A DNA stretch of 54,241 bases from Pseudomonas sp. (GTDB lineage: Bacteria > Pseudomonadota > Gammaproteobacteria > Pseudomonadales > Pseudomonadaceae), in assembly GCF_028293835.1 (NCBI RefSeq), contig NZ_JAQGNX010000018.1:1-54241 (forward strand), written 5' to 3'. Made by a program: the position numbers and the translations under genes. Below the pieces are notes generated by a model. The model was given only the letters and a program-made list of their open reading frames with translations. It ran no database searches and was not told the DNA's origin. Of the stretch, positions 1 to 7,998 are shown one piece after another (the stretch's first letter is position 1; every line of letters begins with the position of its first letter).

Positions 1-121
1 TACAGACAAGGTCAGGTGTAAAACCTGCCTTTAGGAGCGATCGGCCTCCCCCAGAAACGCACTACTTGTGTGTGTAACCTGTGACCATAACCTCTTTCGT
101 TAGGCACAGGGACAACATACA

Positions 122-210
122 AGGAGCAAACTTCAACTTGTTGGCGAGGGGGCGGCTCGGCATTGCTGGAGAACCGAGGTGCTGCTGATATCGCCAACAG
201 GTTGGCTCCA
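122..210. repeat. Degenerate REP-like inverted repeat (family A)
   Basis: Left arm near 134-148 contains ACTTGTTGGCGAG and the right arm at 190-209 contains the inverse TCGCCAACAGGTTGGCTCC. It resembles the palindromes at 17454, 20911, 25259 and 39615 but is more diverged and has a longer centre. The rest of bases 1-353 shows no convincing gene; an AT-rich TATATAAC at 304-311 could be the -10 region for the aminotransferase that follows. Confidence 0.6.
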
Positions 211-353
211 GCGGGCAGGTAAGCAGGCACGCACGCGCATGCACGAATTTCAGGAATAACCCCGCGATTTAATTTCGCTTGTGACCGATGTGCATTCCTC
301 GCTTATATAACCCATGCCTTTTTTGACGAAATCATTTGTATGAGCAGCCAAGC

Positions 354-1604
354 ATGAGCAATTCATCGATCAGCGGTTCGATTTCCATGGTTCACCCGAT
401 CACCCTGGACCACGGAAAAAACGCCGAAGTGTGGGATGAAGAGGGTAAGCGCTACATCGACTTTGTCGGCGGCATTGGCGTGTTGAACCTGGGGCATTGC
501 AACCCGCTTATCGTCGAGGCCATTCGCGAGCAAGCCACCAAGCTGACCCATTACTGTTTCAATGCCGTCCCCCACGGGCCGTATAAACGGTTCATGTCGC
601 AGCTCGCCGCGTTCATTCCGGTCAGTTATCCCGTCAGCGGCATGCTCACCAACAGCGGCGCCGAAGCGGCGGAAAATGCCCTGAAGATCGTCCGGGGTTA
701 CACCGGTCGCACTGCGGTAATCGCCTTCGATGGCGCTTTCCACGGCCGAACTCTGGCGACCCTGAACCTGAACGGCAAAGTGGCCCCCTACAAACAAAAA
801 GTCGGCGTCTTGCCGGGCCCGGTCTACCACCTGCCGTATCCAAGCAAAGACAACGGCGTCACTGCCGCCGAAGCCGCCAAGGCCATGGACCGTTTGTTTA
901 GCGTCGAAATAGATGTGAGCGACATTGCCTGTTTCATTCTCGAGCCGGTTCAGGGTGAAGCTGGTTTTCATGCGATGGACATCGAGTTTGCGCAAATGCT
1001 GCGGGCGTTCTGCGACGAAAAAGGCATTCTGCTGATCATCGACGAAATACAGTCTGGCTTCGGTCGCACGGGGCAGCGCTTTGCTTTTTCCCGTTTGGGC
1101 ATCGAGCCGGACTTGCTTCTGCTCGGCAAAAGCATCGCCGGCGGCATGCCGCTAGGTGCAGTGGTGGGGAAAAAGGAATTGATGGACGTGCTGCCCAAAG
1201 GTGGATTGGGCGGGACCTATTCCGGAAACCCTATCGCCTGCGCGGCAGGTCTGGCGACGCTGGAGCAACTGACCGACGGGAATTTGTCAGCATGGGGCGA
1301 GGCCCAAGGGCAGGCCATCGCCAGCCGCTACCAACACTGGATCGACAGCAAACTTTCGCCCTTTCTTGGACGCTTGACCGGCGTCGGCGCCATGCGCGGA
1401 ATCGAACTCACGACCCCAGAAGGCAAACCCGCAACCGCCCAGCTGGCTGTATTGCTGGAAGCCGCCAGGAATAAAGGCCTGCTGCTGATGCCCAGCGGTA
1501 AATCCCGGCACATCATTCGCCTGCTGCCGCCGTTGACCACAGAACTGCATGTACTCAATGAAGGACTGGATATTCTTGAGGGGTGTCTGGCTGAACTTCG
1601 CTGA
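354..1604 (+). CDS. amaC: PLP-dependent class III aminotransferase, 2-aminoadipate / 4-aminobutyrate type
   Basis: A 416-residue cytosolic fold-type I PLP aminotransferase. Typical class III features are visible: the N-terminal GKRYIDFVGGIGVLNLGH block, the TNSGAEAAENALK cofactor-phosphate loop, IIDEIQSGFGRTG with the PLP-ring aspartate, and the Schiff-base lysine in LLLGKSIAGGMPLG. The sequence is very close to what I recall of P. putida PP_4108 (AmaC), which transaminates 2-aminoadipate to 2-oxoadipate in D-lysine breakdown; the wider family includes GabT. The ATG at 354 fits the N-terminus of those homologues better than the upstream in-frame TTG at 336; no strong Shine-Dalgarno is seen. 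The gene stands alone between an upstream REP-like repeat and a downstream gene remnant. Substrate is inferred from similarity, so GABA or another omega-amino acid remains possible. Confidence 0.85.
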   Translation: MSNSSISGSISMVHPITLDHGKNAEVWDEEGKRYIDFVGGIGVLNLGHCNPLIVEAIREQATKLTHYCFNAVPHGPYKRFMSQLAAFIPVSYPVSGMLTNSGAEAAENALKIVRGYTGRTAVIAFDGAFHGRTLATLNLNGKVAPYKQKVGVLPGPVYHLPYPSKDNGVTAAEAAKAMDRLFSVEIDVSDIACFILEPVQGEAGFHAMDIEFAQMLRAFCDEKGILLIIDEIQSGFGRTGQRFAFSRLGIEPDLLLLGKSIAGGMPLGAVVGKKELMDVLPKGGLGGTYSGNPIACAAGLATLEQLTDGNLSAWGEAQGQAIASRYQHWIDSKLSPFLGRLTGVGAMRGIELTTPEGKPATAQLAVLLEAARNKGLLLMPSGKSRHIIRLLPPLTTELHVLNEGLDILEGCLAELR

Positions 1605-1616
1605 ATCCACAAACTC

Positions 1617-1757
1617 TGCGCTGTAGTCTTCGCGCACTGCCCCCATTGACGATCCTCTCACATACGGGCCCCACTCGCGCCACTGCGCGGCCCCGTCGCC
1701 TTCAAGCCTCAGGCCTTCGATGGTTTGCTGCAGGGTTTGTTTTGACTCGGCAGACAT
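1617..1757 (-). pseudogene. 5' remnant of an MGH1/GH63-like glucosidase gene
   Basis: Reading minus from an ATG at 1757, preceded by a good ribosome site (GGAAG, 1762-1766), gives about 47 residues including QWREWGPYVRGSSMGAVRED. Pseudomonas mannosyl-glucosidase-like (MGH1-like GH63) proteins of about 850-900 residues begin with a very similar RWGPYLSERQWGTVREDYS block. After REDYSA the reading frame runs into the antisense of the aminotransferase and the similarity ends. I read this as the leftover start of a gene whose remaining part was deleted up to the aminotransferase end. The identification rests on a short motif from memory. Confidence 0.55.
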
Positions 1758-2021
1758 GTTCACTTCCAGAAAAAACGCAGCTGAATGAAAGAAAACCGGC
1801 ACTCAATACAAGAAAATCTATCGAGCGGTGCTTTCGGTCAAATTATTGGCAAACAACTTATTCAGAGGGCGATTAGTGATGGCAATTAGACGCCGTATAC
1901 GGCCGGTGTATGGTTCCGGAGTCGGAACATAACTCCAGCCCTCAGGGTTGCGTTGTTCAGGAGGTATGCACAGCGGCGAATGGACCTGAACGTTGTTGAC
2001 CTGAACGCGGGCGGAGGCGAT

Positions 2022-3137
2022 ATGAATACGTTGGGTGATCTGGCTTCCAGACGAAACAATAATTTCAATTTGATCAGAATGCTCGCCGCCACAGCGGTTC
2101 TGGTTTCGCACAGCTATCCACTGGCGCAAGGCAGCACGGCCGTTGAACTGCTGGCTCAGTGGCTGGGTTTTTCATTGGGTGAAGTGGCGGTCATCACCTT
2201 TTTCTGCGTGTCGGGTTTCTTCATTTCCCTGAGCCGTGATCGCGCTCCCACTAGCCTGGACTTTTTTTGCGCGCGGTTTTTGCGCATTTATCCGGTGTTG
2301 ATAGTGGTCTTGCTGCTGAGCGTGTTTCTGATTGGCCCGATCTTTACGACACTGGGTACGGTGGAATATTTCCGCTCCAGCGCGATTTACAGCTATTTAA
2401 GCAATAACCTGATGCTGTTCAGCATGAGATTCGAGTTGCCGGGGCTTTTCGAGGACAACCCATGGCCGGGGATCAACGGATCGCTGTGGACGCTGTTCTA
2501 TGAGGTCTCGCTGTATGTGCTGGTCGGCGGTTTGGGGGCATTCGCGTTCTACGGTCGAGGCCGTCGCTTTGGCGTATTCCTGCTGCTGTATGCCATTGCC
2601 TATGTCGCGTTCAAAGCCGCTCTGGCTAACACGGATGTGCTCAACGATATGCATCGTGCGCAGTTCTTCTTCATCTGGAGTCTTCCGTTCATACTGGGCA
2701 TGGCGCTGTACCGCTACCGGCAGCACATCCAGCATCGTTTCATCTGGTTCCTGCCGTTGGCGGGGCTGGCTGTGTGGTCCTGGCAAACGCCATTCTTCTT
2801 TGAAACCTTCGTGATCGCCTGGACCTATCTTATTTTCTATGTCGGCTTCGCCACGCATACCTTCGTTGACCGCTATAACCAGTTGGGCGATTACTCATAT
2901 GGCGTGTACATCTATGCCTTCCCCGTACAAGAGATCCTCGCGCATCAGTTCAAAGGCATCGGACCGCTCACCATGATGCTCGTGGCTTTTCCGATCGTAC
3001 TGGTTGCAGCCATGGCTTCCTGGCACTTCATTGAAAAGCCGGCCATGTCGAGGCGTCACGGGTTTGCCGCACAGCTTGGTTCGTCTTTCAACAGCGTCAA
3101 GGTCTACTGGGCGGGTATGCGAAAAGGCCGCGCCTGA
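2022..3137 (+). CDS. OafA/YrhL-type membrane acyltransferase
   Basis: A 371-residue polytopic inner-membrane protein of the acyltransferase-3 family, which O-acetylates or acylates lipopolysaccharide, exopolysaccharide or other surface glycans. The N-terminus has the family signature FNLIRMLAATAVLVSHSYPL (catalytic His in the first helix), followed by FFCVSGFFISLS and about ten hydrophobic segments, and it ends in a short basic tail. The start at 2022 is chosen because GGAGG lies just upstream at 2014-2018; an in-frame upstream start at 1953 would add 23 residues with no family similarity. No SGNH domain is attached. It is not linked to a glycan cluster here, so the acceptor is unknown. The 264 bases before it (1758-2021) hold no gene I can support. 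Confidence 0.85.
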   Translation: MNTLGDLASRRNNNFNLIRMLAATAVLVSHSYPLAQGSTAVELLAQWLGFSLGEVAVITFFCVSGFFISLSRDRAPTSLDFFCARFLRIYPVLIVVLLLSVFLIGPIFTTLGTVEYFRSSAIYSYLSNNLMLFSMRFELPGLFEDNPWPGINGSLWTLFYEVSLYVLVGGLGAFAFYGRGRRFGVFLLLYAIAYVAFKAALANTDVLNDMHRAQFFFIWSLPFILGMALYRYRQHIQHRFIWFLPLAGLAVWSWQTPFFFETFVIAWTYLIFYVGFATHTFVDRYNQLGDYSYGVYIYAFPVQEILAHQFKGIGPLTMMLVAFPIVLVAAMASWHFIEKPAMSRRHGFAAQLGSSFNSVKVYWAGMRKGRA

Positions 3138-3149
3138 AAAGATTCGATT

Positions 3150-3728
3150 TCAGGCCAAAAGATCCGGGGTGTTGAAGTTGGTAAGCCGAGGATCATCCGC
3201 TGCGCATTCCAGCGCCCTCAAATCCTGACTCAACAACGCACGCAGCAGGCTTCGCTCGCCAGCCTCCCAGCGCTGGCGCAGCACCGGCAATAATCGGATG
3301 GGAATTAAGCTAAACATCGGTTGCCATTGCCCCTCCTGGCGGATCATCAGCGGCAATGATCCACCGTCCGCACCCTGCAAAAGGTGTTCAATCAGCGTTC
3401 GATCAATCCGGGGCGCATCGCAGGCCAGCACCAGCACCCAAGCATGTCGTGCCGCACCAAGCCCCGCCAAAACACCGGCAAGCGGTCCGGGAAAATCCTG
3501 CTGCTCATCACTGACTAACTGATCAGCAAATGCCTCATAGCGCTGCTGATTGCGGTTGCAGGAAATAATCAAATCGTCGGTCAGCGGCCGCACCACCTCA
3601 TGCACGTACCCAATCAGCGGCCGGCCTCTCCATTCAATCAGTCCCTTGTCCTGACCGCCCATACGTTGGCCGCGACCGCCTGCCAGTAGCAAAATCGAGG
3701 ATGAAGATTCTGTTGGGGAAAGTGTCAT
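3150..3728 (-). CDS. mobA: Molybdenum cofactor guanylyltransferase MobA
   Basis: A 192-residue cytosolic enzyme that attaches GMP to Mo-molybdopterin, making the MGD cofactor needed by DMSO-reductase-family enzymes. The nucleotide-binding loop LLLAGGRGQRMGGQDKGL (about residues 13-30) is intact, followed by VLVLACDAPRID, the metal-binding aspartate block. Length is normal for MobA. It lies 36 bases downstream of moaA on the same strand, so the two probably form an operon, and it converges on the acyltransferase with 12 bases between stops. A YdeP-type molybdoenzyme that would need this cofactor is encoded at 7999-10350. Confidence 0.95.
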   Translation of the reverse strand: MTLSPTESSSSILLLAGGRGQRMGGQDKGLIEWRGRPLIGYVHEVVRPLTDDLIISCNRNQQRYEAFADQLVSDEQQDFPGPLAGVLAGLGAARHAWVLVLACDAPRIDRTLIEHLLQGADGGSLPLMIRQEGQWQPMFSLIPIRLLPVLRQRWEAGERSLLRALLSQDLRALECAADDPRLTNFNTPDLLA

Positions 3729-3764
3729 GGCGGCGCCTGGTTGTGCGACAAAAAGCAGCGCTAA

Positions 3765-4769
3765 TCAGCCGCCTGTCATGTTCATGAACCGCACGACTTG
3801 CACATCATCGTTGATTTCGAAGTTGTGACGGTAGGGCTTGAGTTGCATGGCGTCGATGATGGCGTTTTCCAGCTTTTGTGGCTGGCCCGGATGGCTGCGC
3901 AAGACGCTTTTCAGGTCCACCGCATGCTCATTGCCCAAGCACAGTAGCAAGCGACCTTCCACGGTCAGGCGTACTCGATTACAGGTGGCGCAGAAGTTAT
4001 GGCTATGAGGCGAAATAAAGCCGATGCGAATCTGTGGCGCCTCGGCCAGGCGCCAATAACGGGAAGGGCCTTGGGTGGATTCAGCGGAGTCGATCAGCGT
4101 ATAGCGTTCGGCGATCAGTGCCCGAACCTGATCGCTGGAGAAAAACGATTCGGCGCGACTGTGCTCGCTGATGATGCCCAACGGCATTTCTTCGATAAAC
4201 GTGATGTCGAGATTTCGGTCAATGGCAAAGCTGACCAAATCGTTGATCTCATGGTCGTTGCGGCCTTTCATGACGACGCAATTGAGCTTGGTGTGGGTAA
4301 ATCCCGCGGCGCTGGCGGCATCAATACCGGCGATGACTTTGGTCAGGTCGCCGGTACGGGTGAGTTCACGAAAACGCTCAGGGTTAAGGCTGTCCAGGCT
4401 GATGTTCAAACGCTTGAGACCGGCATCGAACAGCGGGCCCGCCAACTTCCCCAGTTGCGAGCCGTTGGTGGTCATGCACAGTTCGCGCAACCCTGGCAAA
4501 GCGGCAATTTGCCGACACAACTCCACCACACCGGGACGGACCAGTGGCTCGCCGCCGGTCAGGCGGATTTTGCGTGTGCCCAGGGCGACAAAGCACTCGG
4601 CCAACTGGAAGATCTCTTCCAGGGTGAGGATTTTTTGACGCGGCAAGAACTCCATGTCTTCGGCCATGCAATAGACGCAGCGAAAGTCGCAGCGATCGGT
4701 TACCGACATGCGTAGGTAATCGACCTTGCGAGAGTAGCTGTCCATCAGAATCCGATCTTGCAATTGCAC
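3765..4769 (-). CDS. moaA: GTP 3',8-cyclase MoaA (molybdopterin biosynthesis)
   Basis: Radical-SAM enzyme that, with MoaC, converts GTP to cyclic pyranopterin monophosphate, the first step of molybdenum cofactor synthesis. The N-terminal 4Fe-4S site CDFRCVYC (Cys27, 31, 34), the second cluster site [18 protein letters not shown] and the C-terminal double glycine (NMTGG) needed for activity are all present. Start choice is unusual: there is no ATG where Pseudomonas MoaA normally begins. GTG at 4769 places 13 residues before RKVDYL, as in homologues; TTG at 4784 (5 residues longer) and ATG at 4745 are alternatives. GAGAG lies about 8 bases before the GTG. With the GTG the protein is 334 residues. 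Probably cotranscribed with mobA. Confidence 0.93.
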   Translation of the reverse strand: MQLQDRILMDSYSRKVDYLRMSVTDRCDFRCVYCMAEDMEFLPRQKILTLEEIFQLAECFVALGTRKIRLTGGEPLVRPGVVELCRQIAALPGLRELCMTTNGSQLGKLAGPLFDAGLKRLNISLDSLNPERFRELTRTGDLTKVIAGIDAASAAGFTHTKLNCVVMKGRNDHEINDLVSFAIDRNLDITFIEEMPLGIISEHSRAESFFSSDQVRALIAERYTLIDSAESTQGPSRYWRLAEAPQIRIGFISPHSHNFCATCNRVRLTVEGRLLLCLGNEHAVDLKSVLRSHPGQPQKLENAIIDAMQLKPYRHNFEINDDVQVVRFMNMTGG

Positions 4770-4942
4770 CTCGTTCGCTCTCAACGTTTACACGCAAGGG
4801 CGCTACTGTGGATTGACCGCTAAACGGCCTGGCCCTACCAGCCTAAAAGGCTGACCCATTTTTATCCAATTGCTATTAGTGACTAAATGATCGATGCCAT
4901 CTATCGGCTGGGGTTCCGACTGACCTTACCATTCATCCGGCA

Positions 4943-5419
4943 TTACAGGCCCAGATCGGAAAGGCTCGGATGATCGTCCGGACGGCGCCCCAGCGGCCAA
5001 TGGAATTTGCGTTCAGACTCCTTGATCGGCATGTCGTTGATGCAGGCAAAACGATTGGCCATTAAACCGTTTTCTGCGAATTCCCAATTTTCATTGCCAT
5101 ACGAGCGAAACCAGTTGCCTGAGTCGTCGTGCCATTCGTAGGCATAACGCACCGCGATACGATTGTCTGTGAACGCCCACAGTTCTTTGATCAAGCGATA
5201 ATCCAATTCCTTGGCCCACTTGCGCGACAGGAAACCCTTGGCTTCTTCGCGATTGTTGGCGAACTCTGCGCGGTTACGCCATTTAGTATCAAGGGTATAA
5301 GCCAGGGAGACTTTTTCCGGATCGCGACCGTTCCAGCCATCTTCTGCAAGACGCACTTTCACAATGGCGGATTCGCGAGTGAAGGGCGGTAACGGTGGGC
5401 GAGCTTCAACGTTCGACAT
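4943..5419 (-). CDS. DUF1348 / NTF2-like (SnoaL-like) protein
   Basis: A 158-residue cytosolic protein of the DUF1348 family, which has a cone-shaped NTF2-like fold and no firmly known reaction. The run of tryptophans and aromatics ([42 protein letters not shown]) is typical of the family. ATG at 5419 is preceded by AGGAG at a good distance; in-frame codons upstream overlap the TetR gene and are unlikely to be used. It lies 64 bases downstream of a TetR regulator on the same strand and is the probable target of that regulator. The 173 bases between it and moaA hold a small palindrome (AGCCTAAAAGGCT, 4840-4852) but no gene. Confidence 0.85.
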   Translation of the reverse strand: MSNVEARPPLPPFTRESAIVKVRLAEDGWNGRDPEKVSLAYTLDTKWRNRAEFANNREEAKGFLSRKWAKELDYRLIKELWAFTDNRIAVRYAYEWHDDSGNWFRSYGNENWEFAENGLMANRFACINDMPIKESERKFHWPLGRRPDDHPSLSDLGL

Positions 5420-5483
5420 CACTGGTTCTCCTATAAAAAACATAAACGGATTGTTGGCGCTATTCGCAATTCTCGTAAAACCA

Positions 5484-6047
5484 TCAGCTATCCAACAGCC
5501 GCACAGCAATATCACGGGCGCTGTCTGCCGACGTCGGGTCGCTCATTACTCGGGCAACGGTAATGGCGCCGTCCATCAAGATAAGCAGTTGTTTAGCCAG
5601 TGTTTCGGGTTTAGGCACACCCAACTGAGTACACAGCTCCAATGTGTAATCGAGGAGCTTTTGTTTGTGCTCTTTAGCGATCAAACGCACTGGGTCGGTG
5701 GCGTCCCCCACTTCGCCTGCGGTGTTGATAAACGCGCAACCGCGAAAACCCTCGGTGGTGAACCAGCTTTTAAGCACGGAAAATAAATTCAGGATGCGGG
5801 CCTCGGCGGTGGGAGCCTTATCGACTTCCGTGCGGAACCACGCCATCCACCGAATATCCCGGGCGATCAAGGCATGGGCAGCTACATCGTCTTTAGTGCC
5901 GAAGTAACGATAAATAGTCTTTCGGGATATGCCCGACGTCTTCACCAACAGGTCCATGCCCGTGGCATGAATACCGTGTTGGTAAATGAGTTGCTCCGCG
6001 CTGTTAAGCACGGTGTTGCGAATTTCTGAAGGCGTCTGTGTGTTCAT
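5484..6047 (-). CDS. TetR-family transcriptional regulator
   Basis: A 187-residue one-component repressor. The N-terminal helix-turn-helix (about residues 9-55) is clear: [21 protein letters not shown] followed by [18 protein letters not shown]. The C-terminal ligand domain contains the [13 protein letters not shown] motif common to the TetR_C group found with DUF1348 and NTF2-like proteins. The gene begins 10 bases from a perfect 20-bp palindrome (6057-6076), which implies autoregulation, and is followed by the DUF1348 gene. The divergent PoxB-like gene starts 161 bases away and could share control. Ligand unknown. Confidence 0.9.
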   Translation of the reverse strand: MNTQTPSEIRNTVLNSAEQLIYQHGIHATGMDLLVKTSGISRKTIYRYFGTKDDVAAHALIARDIRWMAWFRTEVDKAPTAEARILNLFSVLKSWFTTEGFRGCAFINTAGEVGDATDPVRLIAKEHKQKLLDYTLELCTQLGVPKPETLAKQLLILMDGAITVARVMSDPTSADSARDIAVRLLDS

Positions 6048-6056
6048 GGAAAGGAT

Positions 6057-6076
6057 GGTAGAACGATCGTTCTACC
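6057..6076. promoter_or_regulatory. Perfect 20-bp palindrome, probable TetR operator
   Basis: GGTAGAACGA followed by its exact reverse complement TCGTTCTACC. It lies immediately upstream of the TetR start codon at 6047, where a repressor would block its own promoter. TetR regulators commonly bind short perfect or near-perfect dyads of this kind, including AGAACGATCGTTCT-like boxes. Confidence 0.75.
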
Positions 6077-6207
6077 TAGTCAATAGGCCGCCAGATATTC
6101 GCGCTGAATGACCATTGATCCCGTCTGTTGCAACCTCCCTTCGCCCAATTCAGTCATAGCTCTGAACCGCAGCGATGTAATGGCTGCCATAAAAATCAGG
6201 AGGAGTC

Positions 6208-7980
6208 ATGGCCGAAATAGTGGGCGATCATTTGCTGGAACGCCTTTCCCAATGGGGGGTTAAACGCATCTTTGGCTATCCCGGAGATGGCATCAATGGA
6301 ATCATGGGAGCGATGGGCCGTCACGCCGACGCTTTCGATTACATCCGCGTGCGTCATGAGGAAATGGCAGCGTTCATGGCGGTCGCCCATGCCAAATTCA
6401 CTGGGGAAGTGGGGGTGTGCATGGCAACTTCCGGGCCCGGTGCGATCCACTTGCTCAACGGTTTGTACGACGCAAAGATGGACCATCAGCCAGTGCTCGC
6501 CATTGTCGGGCAACAGGCGGCGACTTCCATCGGCAGTGATTACCAGCAAGAAGTCGATTTGCATACGCTGTTTAAAGACGTCAGTGCCTACGTCGAAACC
6601 GTGACCACGCCCGCGCAGTTGACTCACGTTATCGACCGCGCCTTGCGTATCGCCATGAGCGAGCGCCAGGTGTGCACGGTAATCATTCCTAACGACGTTC
6701 AACAGATGCCCGCCGTGGTCGCGCCAGTCCACAAGCACGGCAATGTGATGTCCGGCGCAGGCTTTATTTACCCTCGGCCGTTTGCCCTTGATGAAGACAT
6801 TGCCGAAGCCGCCGAGATTCTCAACGCCGGGCGCAAGGTAGCGATTCTGGTGGGCGCCGGCGCATTGGGCGCTCACCTTGAAGTGCAAGCCATTGCGCAG
6901 GCCCTGTCCGCAGGGGTGGCCAAAGCGTTGCTTGGCAAAATGGTATTGTCTGACGACTTACCCTACGTCACGGGCTCCATTGGCCTACTGGGCACGCGCG
7001 CCAGCTATGAGCTGATGAACGACTGCGACACTCTGCTGATGATCGGCACCACCTTCCCCTACAGCGAATTCTTACCCGAGGCCGGACAAGCACGGGCGGT
7101 GCAGATCGACCTGCATGCGCGCAACGTCAGCATGCGCTATCCCATCGAAAAGGCGCTGCTGGGTGACAGCGCCGAAACACTGCAACGGCTGTTGCCGCTG
7201 ATCAAGCCGAAGCGCCATGGCAGTTGGCGGCGACGGGTAGAACACAGCGTCGCTGCCAGCTGGGCCGAGCTGGAAAAACAAGCGATGCAATCCGCCGAGC
7301 CGATCAATCCACAGCGGGTGTTTTGGGAGATGTCGGCGCAATTGCCTGACGACGTCATCCTGTGCGGCGACAGTGGTTCGCACACCAATTGGTACGCTCG
7401 GGATGTACGGGTCAAACCGGGAATGCTCGGTTCGTTGTCGGGTAAGTTGGCGACCATGGGGTGCGGCATGCCTTACGCAATTGCCGCCAAGCTCGCCCAT
7501 CCTGAGCGCCCAGTGATTGCTATGGTTGGCGACGGTGCCATGCAGATGAACGGCAACGCCGAGTTAGTGACCGTGCTGCAATATTGGAAACGCTGGGCCT
7601 CACCGACATTCATTGTGATGGTGATCAACAACCATGACTTGAACCAAGTGACGTGGGAGCAGCGGGCCCTGGGCGGCGATCCGGAATACGCCGCCGCGCA
7701 AGAGGTCATCGACTTTCCCTACGCGCGTTATGCCGAAATGCTCGGGTTCGTGGGGATAAAAGTGAATTCGCCGGAGCAGATCGAATCGGCGTGGGTCCAG
7801 GCATTAGCGGCTGACCGGCCGGTGGTGATCGAATTCATCACCGACCCCAACGTGCCGCCGTTGCCGCCGCATATCACCTTTGAACAAGCCAAACACATGA
7901 TGGGCGCCCTGATGCAGAAAGATCCCAAGCGTTGGGGCGTTATTAAACAGAGCGTGAAACAAGTGCTGGCGCGGGGGTGA
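6208..7980 (+). CDS. Thiamine-diphosphate enzyme, pyruvate oxidase (PoxB)-like
   Basis: A 590-residue ThDP-dependent protein with the three-domain acetolactate synthase/pyruvate oxidase architecture. The pyrimidine-binding domain carries VRHEEMAAFMAV with the catalytic glutamate (near residue 52), the middle domain is FAD/NAD-like, and the diphosphate-binding domain has GDGAMQMNG (near residue 440) continuing to INNHDLN. AGGAGGAG at 6199-6206 supports ATG 6208. The closest functional match I can name is PoxB, which oxidises pyruvate to acetate and CO2 and reduces quinones at the membrane, but an uncharacterised branch of 'thiamine pyrophosphate-requiring proteins' common in Pseudomonas is equally possible. 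It converges with the molybdoenzyme gene, the two stops separated by 18 bases carrying half of a hairpin. Confidence 0.85.
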   Translation: MAEIVGDHLLERLSQWGVKRIFGYPGDGINGIMGAMGRHADAFDYIRVRHEEMAAFMAVAHAKFTGEVGVCMATSGPGAIHLLNGLYDAKMDHQPVLAIVGQQAATSIGSDYQQEVDLHTLFKDVSAYVETVTTPAQLTHVIDRALRIAMSERQVCTVIIPNDVQQMPAVVAPVHKHGNVMSGAGFIYPRPFALDEDIAEAAEILNAGRKVAILVGAGALGAHLEVQAIAQALSAGVAKALLGKMVLSDDLPYVTGSIGLLGTRASYELMNDCDTLLMIGTTFPYSEFLPEAGQARAVQIDLHARNVSMRYPIEKALLGDSAETLQRLLPLIKPKRHGSWRRRVEHSVAASWAELEKQAMQSAEPINPQRVFWEMSAQLPDDVILCGDSGSHTNWYARDVRVKPGMLGSLSGKLATMGCGMPYAIAAKLAHPERPVIAMVGDGAMQMNGNAELVTVLQYWKRWASPTFIVMVINNHDLNQVTWEQRALGGDPEYAAAQEVIDFPYARYAEMLGFVGIKVNSPEQIESAWVQALAADRPVVIEFITDPNVPPLPPHITFEQAKHMMGALMQKDPKRWGVIKQSVKQVLARG

Positions 7981-7989
7981 AGCACCCCC
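7973..7989. terminator. GC hairpin between convergent genes
   Basis: GGGGGTG (7973-7979), three-base loop, CACCCCC (7983-7989). The stop codon of the PoxB-like gene lies inside the hairpin. There is no clear T-tract on either side, so efficiency as an intrinsic terminator is doubtful. Confidence 0.4.
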
Positions 7990-7998
7990 CCTGTGATC

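Noticed and set aside
12..244. Short minus-strand reading frames of 60-72 residues
   Set aside because: They lie over a palindromic repeat, have no ribosome site and no family resemblance.
363..995. Long antisense frame (210 residues) inside the aminotransferase gene
   Set aside because: Codon-bias shadow of a clear enzyme gene on the other strand.
1646..1876. 76-residue plus-strand frame after the aminotransferase
   Set aside because: Antisense to the glycosidase-like remnant, basic low-information sequence, no ribosome site.
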